From UPXZ01 sp964498765 (GTDB lineage Bacteria > Bacteroidota > Bacteroidia > Bacteroidales > Paludibacteraceae), in assembly GCA_964498765.1 (NCBI GenBank), contig CAZCIU010000004.1:1-64000 (forward strand): a stretch of DNA of 64,000 nt, written 5' to 3'. How positions within the stretch are numbered: the first letter of the stretch is position 1; each line of letters begins with the position of its first letter. The position numbers were made by a program, and so were the translations under genes. The notes under the pieces are model-generated. The model was not told the DNA's origin. It saw only the letters and a program-made list of their open reading frames with translations, and did no database searches. Of the stretch, positions 1 through 7,736 are shown in pieces.

Positions 1-938
1 AGGTTACTTCTGAAAGTTACCCAGTTGTCGTTCAGTTTTTTGGGACAAAGTACAAGTACCGATTTATTCCTGTTTTCATAGTATTTGATTACTGCAAGGG
101 CGGTATAAGTTTTTCCTAAACCGACACTATCAGCAAGGATACAACCGTTGTATTTCTCCAATTTATTGATAATGGCAAGTACGGCATCCTGTTGGAAATT
201 ATAGAGTTTATTCCAGATTTCAGACGATTTGAAACCTGTAGCAGAATTAGGAAGCACGTCTTCAGAAATATCTTCCAAAAACTCGTTGAATATATTGTAA
301 AGAGTAATGAAATAAATGAAATCAGGAGAGTTTTCTTTGTAAACGTTGGAAATATTCTCAATGACCTGTTCGGTTACATCCGTCAGCTTTCTGTTGTCCT
401 GCCAGATTTCCTGGAATATATTGAGGTATTGTTCGCTGTGTGGAGCATCAATTTTGGTCACAAGGTTAAACAGGTTATTACCTCTTTCACATCCCAAATC
501 CACAGTGGTAAATCCATTGATGGGATAATAAGTGGATTTTTCTTCCCCTTCCACATTGATAAAGCCACCCATCAATTCATTGGTGACATTGGATTTGAAT
601 TTTACTTTTTGCCTTATCCATTCGGCACATTCCCTGGCAATGGCTTTTTGCGATAACTCGTTTCGAAGTTTAATCTCGAATTCAGTTCCATACAGACTTC
701 TTTCACGGCTTAACTGAGGTATGTAAAATTCACGTTTTTCCTTTTGCTGTTTCTCTTTAACAAAAGTTGGAGAGGTAAAAATGAACCGTAATTCAGAAAT
801 ATCCTGAAGTTGTTCTTTTAATTCTTCAAATGCATATATTGAAAAACAAGCAGATGCGATTGATAATCGATTACCTCTTTTAATGGTTTTACTCAAATCA
901 TCTTTTACAATTGAGTTTATATTGTCAAATATTTGCAT
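1..938 (-). CDS. DEAD/DEAH (SNF2-type) helicase with N-terminal PLD-like region, 3' end cut by the window
   Basis: The first 312 residues are present and the reading frame runs off the left edge. I translated it by hand. It begins MQIFDNINSIVKDDLSKTI at the ATG whose complement is at 936-938. Residues about 15-60 resemble the phospholipase-D-like N-terminal region of a family of large bacterial SF2 helicases. Near residue 275 the helicase core begins: YNGCILADSVGLGKTYTAL is the Q-motif-like segment and Walker A (motif I), followed by SVLVLCPKKLNDNW (motif Ia). Such proteins are usually about 1000 residues long and act as ATP-dependent DNA/RNA translocases. They are frequent in accessory regions and are sometimes linked to restriction or defence, but that role is not shown here. 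The family call is firm for the helicase motif and moderate for the PLD-like part. Confidence 0.8.
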   Translation of the reverse strand, partial: MQIFDNINSIVKDDLSKTIKRGNRLSIASACFSIYAFEELKEQLQDISELRFIFTSPTFVKEKQQKEKREFYIPQLSRERSLYGTEFEIKLRNELSQKAIARECAEWIRQKVKFKSNVTNELMGGFINVEGEEKSTYYPINGFTTVDLGCERGNNLFNLVTKIDAPHSEQYLNIFQEIWQDNRKLTDVTEQVIENISNVYKENSPDFIYFITLYNIFNEFLEDISEDVLPNSATGFKSSEIWNKLYNFQQDAVLAIINKLEKYNGCILADSVGLGKTYTALAVIKYYENRNKSVLVLCPKKLNDNWVTFRSN

Positions 939-1355
939 TCAGGGAATAAGATCTAAGAGTTTTTGCAAATCTACAAAAATTATGTTAATTGTCCGCCTGC
1001 TGCTTGAAAAAACATTAAATTTAATATTTAGAAAATTTGTCTGCTCAAATTGTATAAAACTATACCATTTATTGGTATATAAACTGTTAAAAAAAGAAAT
1101 TTTGGTATACTTTTTTTTATCTAAAATTAATTTTTTATACATCTTTTTTGTAAATATATTTCGAAAAAATAAGCAACAAACACCAACAGAACAAGCTGTA
1201 TGGCACATTTGTTTGATATGAATTCTCTTTATTTTTTTTTTTGGAAATCTTTCTTGACAAAATGTTTTAACTAATCAATATATGTTTTATCTTTGCTAAC
1301 GTTCATGCCGCACAACAACGTGCCGGCGAGGACAGTAACAAATATAATTTTATTC
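939..1355. other. AT-rich intergenic region between helicase and HU-like gene
   Basis: This stretch of 417 bases holds long A and T runs and no convincing gene. Open frames on both strands here have low-complexity, Phe/Lys/Asn-rich translations without recognisable domains and overlap each other. A Bacteroidota -7 box lies at 1288-1295. The upstream regions of the helicase and of the HU-like gene both lie here, so it probably holds divergent promoters. Confidence 0.5.
1288..1295 (+). promoter_or_regulatory. Probable Bacteroidota -7 promoter box for the HU-like gene
   Basis: TATCTTTG matches the TAnnTTTG consensus exactly. A good TTTG at the -33 position is not present; TTGACA at 1254-1259 is too far upstream. 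Transcription would begin near 1302, about 55 bases before the chosen ATG at 1356. That supports the shorter start of the HU-like protein, because the longer frame would begin inside the promoter. Confidence 0.5.
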
Positions 1356-1739
1356 ATGATAGTTTTGAATAAGATTCAGCGGCCGAATCCATTGGATAAG
1401 GACGCACCCAAGAAGTTCTATGTAAATACTACGAGCTCGGGGAGTGTAGATTTGGAGATAATGTCAGCGAACATTTCTGAAAGATGCACGTTAACCGAAC
1501 CGGATGTACTTGCAGTGCTATCTGCCTTGACCACTGAGATGACCAAGCAGCTGATGGATGGAAAAATTGTCCGTTTCGGATCGTTTGGTTCCTTTCAGCT
1601 TGGCGTGCTCAGCCACGGAGCAGATACAGAAGAAGAAACTTCACGCAACCTGGTAAAGGGTGTTCGCGTGAAGTTTCGTCCGGGTCGTCGCATTATCGAT
1701 GCTTTGGCAACGCTGAAGTTCACACTTAAAACAGTGTAA
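1356..1739 (+). CDS. HU-like DNA-binding protein (HU-related, Bacteroidetes histone-like family)
   Basis: A protein of 127 residues, beginning MIVLNKIQRPNPLDKDAPKK. The sequence follows the Bacteroidetes HU-related family: an N-terminal segment ending in KKFYVNTTSSG, a helix pair around residues 35-65, then the motif DGKIVRFGSFGSFQL, and a basic C-terminal arm ending FRPGRRIIDAL. HU proteins bind and bend DNA without strong sequence preference and shape the nucleoid. Members of this longer family are often encoded near mobile or polysaccharide loci. The start at 1356 was chosen over an upstream in-frame TTG at 1293 because that codon overlaps the -7 box and the N-terminus then fits the family. 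The gene stands alone and ends before a strong hairpin terminator. Confidence 0.85.
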   Translation: MIVLNKIQRPNPLDKDAPKKFYVNTTSSGSVDLEIMSANISERCTLTEPDVLAVLSALTTEMTKQLMDGKIVRFGSFGSFQLGVLSHGADTEEETSRNLVKGVRVKFRPGRRIIDALATLKFTLKTV

Positions 1740-1900
1740 CCGAGCAGTTGAGCCCTTCGAGATGGGCTGTGGTAGATGTTTTGCATTGAAATGTTTGACT
1801 TGTTGACGCAAGTTAAACATGAAAAGCAAAAGTACGTGTAAAGGTTACGCCGCACTTGTACATCCGTGCAAAGTAAAGCAACAATCAAAAGAGTATGATT

Positions 1901-1945
1901 AAACGTTCATTGTCCCAGTTCGGGGTAGTGGACGTTTTTTTTTAT
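1901..1945 (+). terminator. Rho-independent terminator, probably of the HU-like gene
   Basis: AAACGTTCATTGTCCC pairs with GGGGTAGTGGACGTTT across the loop AGTTC. The stem is 16 base pairs with four G-U wobbles and is followed by a run of Ts (1935-1943). It lies 160 bases after the HU stop codon, so the transcript would have a long 3' untranslated region. The wobbles are in the plus-strand RNA, which favours termination in that direction. Confidence 0.7.
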
Positions 1946-1958
1946 TGTCTGTGTGCCT

Positions 1959-2068
1959 AAAAACTTACGGAAGTTTTAAAAAAATGTCCGTATGTTTTAG
2001 TCAAAATGTCCGTATGTTTTAAAAAAAAGACCTGAAGTTTTTTAAAAACATACAGAAGTTTTCAATAG
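1959..2068. repeat. Cluster of about five degenerate ~22-bp direct repeats
   Basis: Two units are identical over 19 bases (AAAATGTCCGTATGTTTTA at 1981-1999 and 2003-2021) and are spaced exactly 22 bases apart. Flanking units at about 1959, 2025 and 2047 are looser, sharing an A-run, a short core and (G)AAGTTTT or ATGTTTT. The first unit contains a small palindrome (AAAACT...AGTTTT). The arrangement resembles iterons or a multi-site protein binding region. No gene covers it and its role is unknown. Confidence 0.55.
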
Positions 2069-2306
2069 TTTGTTGTTTGCGCCCGAAAACAATACTTTTC
2101 TGTCGTCTTTGTATGCAAAATTAGTTTTTTTGAAAACATAGTCACGTTAAACAATACATTTTATAGTTAAACTGTGTTAATTCAAGGTCTTAGAGCTTTG
2201 AATTAAGCGATACCATCTATTCAAGACGGCTGAGTGAGGAGAGGGATATTTCAAGGAAATCAGCGGGTCACTCCCGGATCAGGCAGACAAAACTCAATAC
2301 TCAGAA
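2069..2306. other. Intergenic region with a hairpin; otherwise unassigned
   Basis: TTAATTCAA (2177-2185) pairs with TTGAATTAA (2198-2206) to form a hairpin. The segment 2207-2290 is richer in G and C than its surroundings and gives no recognisable RNA or protein. It lies 3' of the prenylglyceryl-phosphate synthase gene on the minus strand. I tried reading it as a tRNA, SRP RNA or tmRNA end and found no fit. Confidence 0.4.
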
Positions 2307-3047
2307 CTATAAAAACTCCTCCACCACCCTCACAAACTCCTCTATCCGTTCCGTTTCACTTTCAAACACATTTCCTACCACCACCAAATCGGCTCCGGCA
2401 TCAAAAGCATTTTTTAGCTGTTCGGTAGTTTTTATTCCACCGCCCACAATAAGCGGTGTGTTCAATTCGGATTTCACAGCTGAAATTATTTCTGCTGAAA
2501 CGGGATTCAACGCTCCACTTCCTGCTTCGAGATAGATCATTTTCATTCCGAGCAGTTCTCCGGCAACAGCCGTAGAAACGGACTTTTCAACATCATTAGA
2601 TCTGATAGGATTGGTTTTGCTCACTCGTTTTACAGCAGAATCCGTTCCGCCATCAATCAAAATATATCCGACCGGAATCACTTCAATACCGGATTTTTTG
2701 ATTTTCAATGCCGAATGAACATGCTGACCGATCAGATAATCGGTATTTCGACCGGAAATAAGCGAAAGGAAAAGAAGCGCATCCGCTTTGGGAGTGAATT
2801 GCGAAGCATCTCCTGGGAAAAGTACTTTTGGAACAGGAATATCAGCCAACTGATTGAGCAAATCATCCGAAAAACAATTTTTACTACTTCCGCCAATGAA
2901 AATAAAATCAGGATGAAAACTCTTCAACTGATCCAACATTTTTTCCATCAATTCGCCAAAACATTTGTCTGGATCCAACAAAACAGCCAGCATTTTCTGA
3001 TTATTGGCTTTTTTTTGTAAGATATTTTGATATAAATTATTCATCAT
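2307..3047 (-). CDS. Geranylgeranylglyceryl/heptaprenylglyceryl phosphate synthase family protein
   Basis: A TIM-barrel protein of 246 residues in the GGGPS/PcrB family (EC 2.5.1.41 type), which joins a polyprenyl diphosphate to sn-glycerol 1-phosphate. Family signatures are visible: AVLLDPDK near residue 22, FIFIGGSS near 50, SGRNTDYLIGQHV near 98, YLEAGSGA near 172, and the phosphate-binding VGGGIKT and GADLVVVGNVFE near the end. Bacteroidetes carry this group II form, but its product in bacteria is less clear than in archaea. The ATG at 3047 lies within the end of the phosphopantetheinyl transferase gene (11-base overlap), so the two are translationally coupled. A TTG at 3050 is a weaker alternative start. 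Confidence 0.9.
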   Translation of the reverse strand: MMNNLYQNILQKKANNQKMLAVLLDPDKCFGELMEKMLDQLKSFHPDFIFIGGSSKNCFSDDLLNQLADIPVPKVLFPGDASQFTPKADALLFLSLISGRNTDYLIGQHVHSALKIKKSGIEVIPVGYILIDGGTDSAVKRVSKTNPIRSNDVEKSVSTAVAGELLGMKMIYLEAGSGALNPVSAEIISAVKSELNTPLIVGGGIKTTEQLKNAFDAGADLVVVGNVFESETERIEEFVRVVEEFL

Positions 3048-3669
3048 CAATGCAATATGCGAGAGTATAAGTCTCGTTGAGCAGGTAATTTACCTTATAT
3101 TTTTTATTGGTGTCGGTATGGATGGCATACAAAATCCCTTCTTTTTGCAATTCGTAAGGCAAAATATAAAGCTGTTCAGCGAAATTATAAGCCGTTTCGC
3201 CAATGATTTTATAAAGTGCTTCTTTTACCGACCACGCCACACGCAAATAATCGAAAGAATTCAATGCCTGATAATTTTCCAATTCTTTTTTACCTAAGAA
3301 ACGAGTGTGAATTTTTTCGAGTTTACTGGATGGTGCTTCCACGTCAATGCCCACTTCTAATGTTGGGTGAACCATCACGCCAACACAATTCTGACAGTGC
3401 GAAAAACTGATTTTGTAGCTTCCATCTTTCAAAATTGGTTTTCCGTCCAACGTATATTCAATCTCTTTTTCCTGTCCATCAAGTGCTTTTTTCAAAGCCA
3501 AACGAATAGCCAGAAATTCCTTTTTTCTGTAATCGGTTTTCAGCCTTTCCAAGTCATTTTGATAAAATTGCAGTTCATCCAGTTCAGACAATAATACATC
3601 AATCGAATATATATTTTCGATGATGCAAATGGTACTTCCGTTGTAAGTGATTGACTGACAATTAATCAT
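3037..3669 (-). CDS. 4'-phosphopantetheinyl transferase superfamily protein
   Basis: A protein of 210 residues of the Sfp/HetI type, which transfers phosphopantetheine from CoA to a serine of acyl- or peptidyl-carrier proteins. The two signature blocks are present: VGIDVEAP (Mg-binding Asp) near residue 107 and WSVKEALYK near residue 146. The central ISFSHCQNCVGV block also fits. In many Bacteroidetes this gene follows gldE-gldD; here a GH43 gene lies between. It has its own upstream -7 box at 3713-3720, and the downstream prenylglyceryl-phosphate synthase overlaps its end, so the pair forms one short operon. Confidence 0.9.
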   Translation of the reverse strand: MINCQSITYNGSTICIIENIYSIDVLLSELDELQFYQNDLERLKTDYRKKEFLAIRLALKKALDGQEKEIEYTLDGKPILKDGSYKISFSHCQNCVGVMVHPTLEVGIDVEAPSSKLEKIHTRFLGKKELENYQALNSFDYLRVAWSVKEALYKIIGETAYNFAEQLYILPYELQKEGILYAIHTDTNKKYKVNYLLNETYTLAYCIDDE

Positions 3670-3712
3670 TGTAGAAAAATAAATAGGTGTCGAGTTGAAA
3701 AATGAGTTTATA

Positions 3713-3729
3713 CAAATATACTAAAAAGT
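3713..3729 (-). promoter_or_regulatory. Promoter -7 box for the phosphopantetheinyl transferase operon
   Basis: On the minus strand the box reads TATATTTG (3720 to 3713), an exact TAnnTTTG. The plus-strand stretch CAAATATACTAAAAAGT (3713-3729) is identical to the one upstream of gldE at 6895-6911. The start codon lies 44 bases downstream. Confidence 0.55.
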
Positions 3730-3745
3730 CGCTTAATAAATTCAA

Positions 3746-4900
3746 CTATTTTTCGAAAAAACTTAAATCCCAGCTGTCCAGCCATTTAATTACAGGTGTG
3801 TCGTTCTCAAACTGAATTGGCAGCCATAGATATCGACCATCAATTGGATTTTTCGGACGCCAAATGTCACCCATAAAAACATAAGCGTCTTTTAGGCCAT
3901 AAATTTGCTGGACAAAAGTGCTTTGACCGCTGAATGTGATATTTGCATATTTTCCCACAAAGGGACTTGGATGCTGCTCCCACGGTCCCCAAATAGACTT
4001 GGAAGAAAACATTCGCGCTTCGTTTGGATCCCAGCCGGTACAGCCGGAAGTAATCATCCAATACGTGCCGTTTCGCTTGAAAATAGCGGGTGCTTCATTG
4101 TGTCCGGCAGGTGCGAGACGAACGTACTTTCCGGTGTGATTTAAGTAATCTTTTGTCAATTCAGCGATATGAAGTGTCAAATTTTCCTCGGATGAATAAA
4201 TGTGGTAAGCTTTGCCATTATCATCCACAAAGAGCGTCATGTCGCGAGACATTTGACCGCCTTCCAAATCTCGTTTCACAAAAAGTCCATCTTCTACGGC
4301 TTTGTACCACTCTTTTGTCCACCATTTTTTGTAATCGTCGGGTTTGAGTTCCATTTTTCGGGCCTTACGCGGCATATCGAAAGGAAATTTACCCGGATTT
4401 ACCCGTTTTGAGCCAATGTAAGTGAAAGGTCCAGTGACTTTATCACTTACAGCAACGGCCGTTCTGGCTGCAGAGTAGCCTTTCCCTTTCAATTCTAAAT
4501 GAAACCACATCACAAATTTTCCGGTTTTTTTATTGAAAATCACTTTTGGGCGCTCCATAACGCAGCCTTTCACAATGTCGCTATTTTCATCCTCGCTTAC
4601 CGGAAGTGCTACGCTTTCATTTTTCCAATTGACTAAATCCTCTGAAGAATAACAAGTTATGCCTACGAAAGCAGAATTTGAATTCGCGCCTTTATGTTCA
4701 CCAAACCAGTAATATTTCCCTTCGTGAAAAAGCAATCCGCCTCCGTGCGCATTGATGTGATTTCCTTCGCTGTCCGGCCAGATTTTTCCCGGTTGAATGG
4801 AATTTAATTTGTTCTGAGAATGAGAAGTAAATGATATAGCCAAAAGCAATAAAATGCTGGAAATAAATCGATTGAGTGTGATGTATGGCTGTTTTATCAT
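3746..4900 (-). CDS. Glycoside hydrolase family 43-type secreted enzyme
   Basis: A protein of 384 residues with a signal peptide (hydrophobic residues 13-27, cleavage near SHS-QNK). The five-bladed propeller signatures of GH43 are visible: AHGGGLLFHEGKYYWFGEHK near residue 51, a central SRDMTLFVDDNGKAYHIYS block (Asp likely the pKa modulator), and HNEAPAIFKRNGTYWMITSG with the probable catalytic acid Glu. It most resembles the galactan/galactosidase-type members, but the substrate is inferred only. It lies 52 bases after gldD and probably reads through from it. Placement between gldD and the phosphopantetheinyl transferase breaks a gene order common in this phylum. No TonB/SusD pair is nearby. 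Confidence 0.85.
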   Translation of the reverse strand: MIKQPYITLNRFISSILLLLAISFTSHSQNKLNSIQPGKIWPDSEGNHINAHGGGLLFHEGKYYWFGEHKGANSNSAFVGITCYSSEDLVNWKNESVALPVSEDENSDIVKGCVMERPKVIFNKKTGKFVMWFHLELKGKGYSAARTAVAVSDKVTGPFTYIGSKRVNPGKFPFDMPRKARKMELKPDDYKKWWTKEWYKAVEDGLFVKRDLEGGQMSRDMTLFVDDNGKAYHIYSSEENLTLHIAELTKDYLNHTGKYVRLAPAGHNEAPAIFKRNGTYWMITSGCTGWDPNEARMFSSKSIWGPWEQHPSPFVGKYANITFSGQSTFVQQIYGLKDAYVFMGDIWRPKNPIDGRYLWLPIQFENDTPVIKWLDSWDLSFFEK

Positions 4901-4952
4901 GATAAGTTAAAATGAAATGAGAGATAACGTGGAGGAATTTTTGTAGAAAAAT

Positions 4953-5543
4953 CTACTTTTTCCACTCAAAACTTTCGATAAGTCTAACAATGTCTTTGTG
5001 GATGTATTGCGCTATTGGAGCGATTGAATCTTTGTTGGGAACGCTTTCAAAATAAAGTGCTGCTCTGAAAAAATGTTTTGTGCTGTCGGTCAGAATAAAT
5101 TGATAAGGAGAAGCTGCATTTCCGCTCAATTCATACAAAATTCCATAAACTTTTCGGTCTTGATTTTCGTAAGGAAGTTCAGAAATGGCATCTGCACGCA
5201 CAGAGTGTTTGTACACGATGTTTCGGGTATCTTCTACGAGTTCAAAAAGATTGGAATGAATTGGCTTGTAGCTGCAATAAATATTGGCATTCAAAGAAGG
5301 ATAATTGAGGTCAATCCAGAAATTTTCACCATTTTCATTTCTTGGAAGAATTTGTGCTGAATTGGAATAATCAAAAGAGTATGGAAATGCAAGTGAATCA
5401 AATCGACTGTACTCATGCGGCGGTAAATCCACTCTGAAATAGCCTTTTGGTCGAGGTGTGCTTTTTTCTTGACAAGCCTGAAAACCTAAAGTTAAGGTCG
5501 TAACGATGAAAATAAAGAATATCAGCGATTTAATCTTCATCAT
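4953..5543 (-). CDS. gldD: Gliding motility / type IX secretion-associated lipoprotein GldD
   Basis: A lipoprotein of 196 residues with a lipobox (LGFQAC, Cys24). The mature part opens with the GldD hallmark PRPKGYFRVDLPPHEY, followed by FPYSFDYS and a C-terminal domain ending RLIESFEWKK. GldD is needed for gliding in Flavobacterium and is linked to type IX secretion. In non-gliding Bacteroidales it is kept with gldE. The gene starts inside the end of gldE (14-base overlap), so the two are coupled. Confidence 0.9.
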   Translation of the reverse strand: MMKIKSLIFFIFIVTTLTLGFQACQEKSTPRPKGYFRVDLPPHEYSRFDSLAFPYSFDYSNSAQILPRNENGENFWIDLNYPSLNANIYCSYKPIHSNLFELVEDTRNIVYKHSVRADAISELPYENQDRKVYGILYELSGNAASPYQFILTDSTKHFFRAALYFESVPNKDSIAPIAQYIHKDIVRLIESFEWKK

Positions 5544-6861
5544 CTTGAGGTTTGTTTGGGTCGTTTTTGATGTGCAGTTTTACTTTTTTGATGCGGCGAT
5601 TGTCCACAGCCATTATTTCAAAAACATAATGTTTGTATCCTATCATCTCATTTTTGCTTGGCATTTCACCTTTGATTTCCAATATCATACCAGCCAAGGT
5701 TTCAACTTCCTCAGTGATTTTATCAAATTGCGTTTTGTCAATATCCGTAACTTTATAGAAATCATTCAGCAGAATTTTTGCTTCAAAAATATAGGTGTGA
5801 TTGTCAATTTTCTGAAAAAGCGTTTCCTCTTCATCGTATTCGTCACTAATGTCACCTACAATTTCTTCAATAATATCCTCGAGCGTAACTAATCCGGCTG
5901 TGCCACCGTACTCATCCACTACCATGGCCAAATGCACGCGATTTTCCTGAAATTCGCTCAGCAAATCATCAATTTTCTTTGTTTCAGGCACATAATAGGG
6001 CTGACGAATCAAGGTTTGCCAGCGGAAATTCTCCGGTTTATCCAAAAAAGGTAACAAATCTTTACTGAAAAGAATGCCTTTTATATTATCTCTGCTTCCT
6101 GAAAAAACAGGCAATCGCGAGTAACCCGATTCGATGATTAATTCCAGTAATTGCTTGAAATTTAGCTTAATATCCACATTCACCATATCCACGCGCGAAG
6201 TCATAATATCAGCCACTTGAATATTCCCAAACTTAATAATACCTTCCAGCATTTCCTTGTCTTCTTCCTGCTGATCATTACTCAAATCCAATGCTTGCGA
6301 AAGCTCATCCATGGAAATAAGATTGAAATTTCGTTTGGTTAAGCGACTGTTTACCAATGCTTTTGAATCGGCCAGAAGATTGACAAACGGTTTGAAGAAA
6401 TTCTGTAACGCCAAAATTACACCCGAACTTTTTAGCACGGTTTCTTTAGAAAATTCAGAGGCATATACTTTCGGCATTATTTGCCCAAAAGTGAGTAAAA
6501 TCAAGCTTATAATCAAAACCGGAGCGATAATTCCCCAGAGCGGTTGCAATTCAAAATCAAAAACAGAGTAGGTGAGTGCGGCCGAAAGTATGATAAATGC
6601 CATGCTTGCCACGCTATTCCCGATGATAATTGTCGCTAATAATTTTTGCGGTGAACTTAGCAATTTGATGGCATTTCGCTCTTTTTTGTCGTCGCTTTCA
6701 AGCAGTTCACTTGTGTCCTCCGGTTCCAATGAAAAGTACGCCACTTCCCACGCACCGAAAAACGCAGCTAAAACCAAAAACAGTAAGGATAAAGCAAGCA
6801 AAATGTAGTCGCTCCATTCGGGAGTGATGAAATATATATCCGTAAAAATATTAAGCAGCAT
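5530..6861 (-). CDS. gldE: Gliding motility-associated protein GldE (CNNM/CorC-HlyC type)
   Basis: A protein of 443 residues: a DUF21 (CNNM) membrane domain with about four helices (residues about 15-190), a CBS pair (about 210-330, containing DIMTSRVDMV and VVDEYGGTAGLVTLEDIIEEIVGDI), and a CorC_HlyC C-terminal domain. The family is related to Mg/Co transport modulators. GldE partners functionally with GldD in gliding and type IX secretion. The start at 6861 (MLLNIFTD) is preferred. A longer in-frame extension to 7080 would run through the -7 box at 6895-6902 and overlap the divergent trmD gene, and that extension has no conserved character. The C-terminus is acidic. Confidence 0.9.
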   Translation of the reverse strand: MLLNIFTDIYFITPEWSDYILLALSLLFLVLAAFFGAWEVAYFSLEPEDTSELLESDDKKERNAIKLLSSPQKLLATIIIGNSVASMAFIILSAALTYSVFDFELQPLWGIIAPVLIISLILLTFGQIMPKVYASEFSKETVLKSSGVILALQNFFKPFVNLLADSKALVNSRLTKRNFNLISMDELSQALDLSNDQQEEDKEMLEGIIKFGNIQVADIMTSRVDMVNVDIKLNFKQLLELIIESGYSRLPVFSGSRDNIKGILFSKDLLPFLDKPENFRWQTLIRQPYYVPETKKIDDLLSEFQENRVHLAMVVDEYGGTAGLVTLEDIIEEIVGDISDEYDEEETLFQKIDNHTYIFEAKILLNDFYKVTDIDKTQFDKITEEVETLAGMILEIKGEMPSKNEMIGYKHYVFEIMAVDNRRIKKVKLHIKNDPNKPQDDED

Positions 6862-6894
6862 AATCTGAGTTTCTGAATGATTGAAATACGACTG

Positions 6895-6911
6895 CAAATA
6901 TACTAAAAAGT
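6895..6911 (-). promoter_or_regulatory. Promoter -7 box for gldE-gldD
   Basis: On the minus strand TATATTTG (6902 to 6895) matches TAnnTTTG and lies 34 bases before the gldE ATG. Its 17-base context is identical to the phosphopantetheinyl transferase promoter. No convincing -33 TTTG is seen. Confidence 0.55.
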
Positions 6912-7003
6912 TCTGTTTTTGTAAGTTAGGGACTGTTTTTTCTTCAAAATCTCCCGGAATCAAGTCTTCTGAATTAGATTCTGCAATTCCCGGCATTTTT
7001 TTG

Positions 7004-7011
7004 TAATTTTG
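7004..7011 (+). promoter_or_regulatory. Probable -7 box for trmD
   Basis: TAATTTTG fits TAnnTTTG and lies 16 bases before the trmD ATG, so the leader would be only about 10 bases. The -33 element is not evident. Confidence 0.45.
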
Positions 7012-7027
7012 CAAAAATCTTTGCTTT

Positions 7028-7702
7028 ATGAGAATTGATATAATTTCTGCAGTTCCTGAATTATTGGAAAGTCCACTCAATCATTCCATCGTGAAACGCG
7101 CTAAGGATAAGGCTTTAGTGGAAATTTTCGTGCATAATCTGCGAGATTATACGCAGGATAAGCACCGTCGTGTGGATGATTATGCTTTTGGATTTGGTGC
7201 GGGAATGGTGCTGCAGATTGAACCAATTGATAATGTAATTTCGAAATTGAAGTCGGAGCGAAATTACGATGAAATAATTTATACTTCGCCGGATGGAGAA
7301 AAATTTAATCAGAAAATGGCAAATTCGTATTCGCTTGCTGAAAATCTGATTATTCTCTGCGGACATTACAAAGGAATTGATCATCGTATTCGGGAAAATC
7401 TGATTACCAAAGAAATAAGCATTGGCGATTTTGTGCTGACAGGCGGCGAACTTCCTGCCTGCATTATGACAGATGCTATTGTTCGGCTTATTCCGGGCGT
7501 AATTGGCGATGAAACTTCGGCTCTTTCAGACAGTTTTCAGGATGAATTGCTGGCACCGCCGGTTTATACGCGGCCTGCCGATTATAAAGGTTGGAAAGTG
7601 CCGGATATTTTGCTTTCCGGACATCAGGCAAAGGTAGAAGAATGGCTTCATCAGCAGTCTGTGGAGCGAACTAAAAGATTAAGACCGGATATGTTAGATT
7701 GA
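7028..7702 (+). CDS. trmD: tRNA (guanine-N1)-methyltransferase TrmD
   Basis: A protein of 224 residues that methylates G37 of tRNAs with G36, using S-adenosylmethionine in a trefoil knot, and so prevents +1 frameshifting. Signatures include the N-terminal MRIDIISAVPELLESPLNHSI-like block, the GFGAGMVLQIEP loop, LCGHYKGIDHRI, the knot loop EISIGDFVLTGGELPA, and GDETSALSDSFQDELLAPPVYTRP. The length is normal. It starts the plus-strand run trmD-DUF1294-carbonic anhydrase. Confidence 0.97.
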   Translation: MRIDIISAVPELLESPLNHSIVKRAKDKALVEIFVHNLRDYTQDKHRRVDDYAFGFGAGMVLQIEPIDNVISKLKSERNYDEIIYTSPDGEKFNQKMANSYSLAENLIILCGHYKGIDHRIRENLITKEISIGDFVLTGGELPACIMTDAIVRLIPGVIGDETSALSDSFQDELLAPPVYTRPADYKGWKVPDILLSGHQAKVEEWLHQQSVERTKRLRPDMLD

Positions 7703-7736
7703 TTTGAGAATTTATAAATGATGCGTTTGAGCGTTT

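Noticed and set aside
883..1221. Open frame of 112 codons on the plus strand and one of 89 codons on the minus strand over the same AT-rich gap
   Set aside because: Both translations are Phe/Lys/Asn/Ile-rich with no domain, they overlap each other and the 5' end of the helicase, and neither has a good promoter or start context.
1981..2021. The paired 19-base repeats as a start of a CRISPR array
   Set aside because: Units are only 3 bases apart with no spacer sequences, and no cas genes are in the window.
2234..2428. Open frame of 64 codons on the plus strand
   Set aside because: Its second half is antisense to the clear prenylglyceryl-phosphate synthase gene and the translation (Pro/Thr-rich) looks non-coding.
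6862..7080. 73-residue N-terminal extension of GldE
   Set aside because: It overlaps the divergent trmD start and runs through a good -7 box at 6895-6902; the family begins near the 6861 Met.
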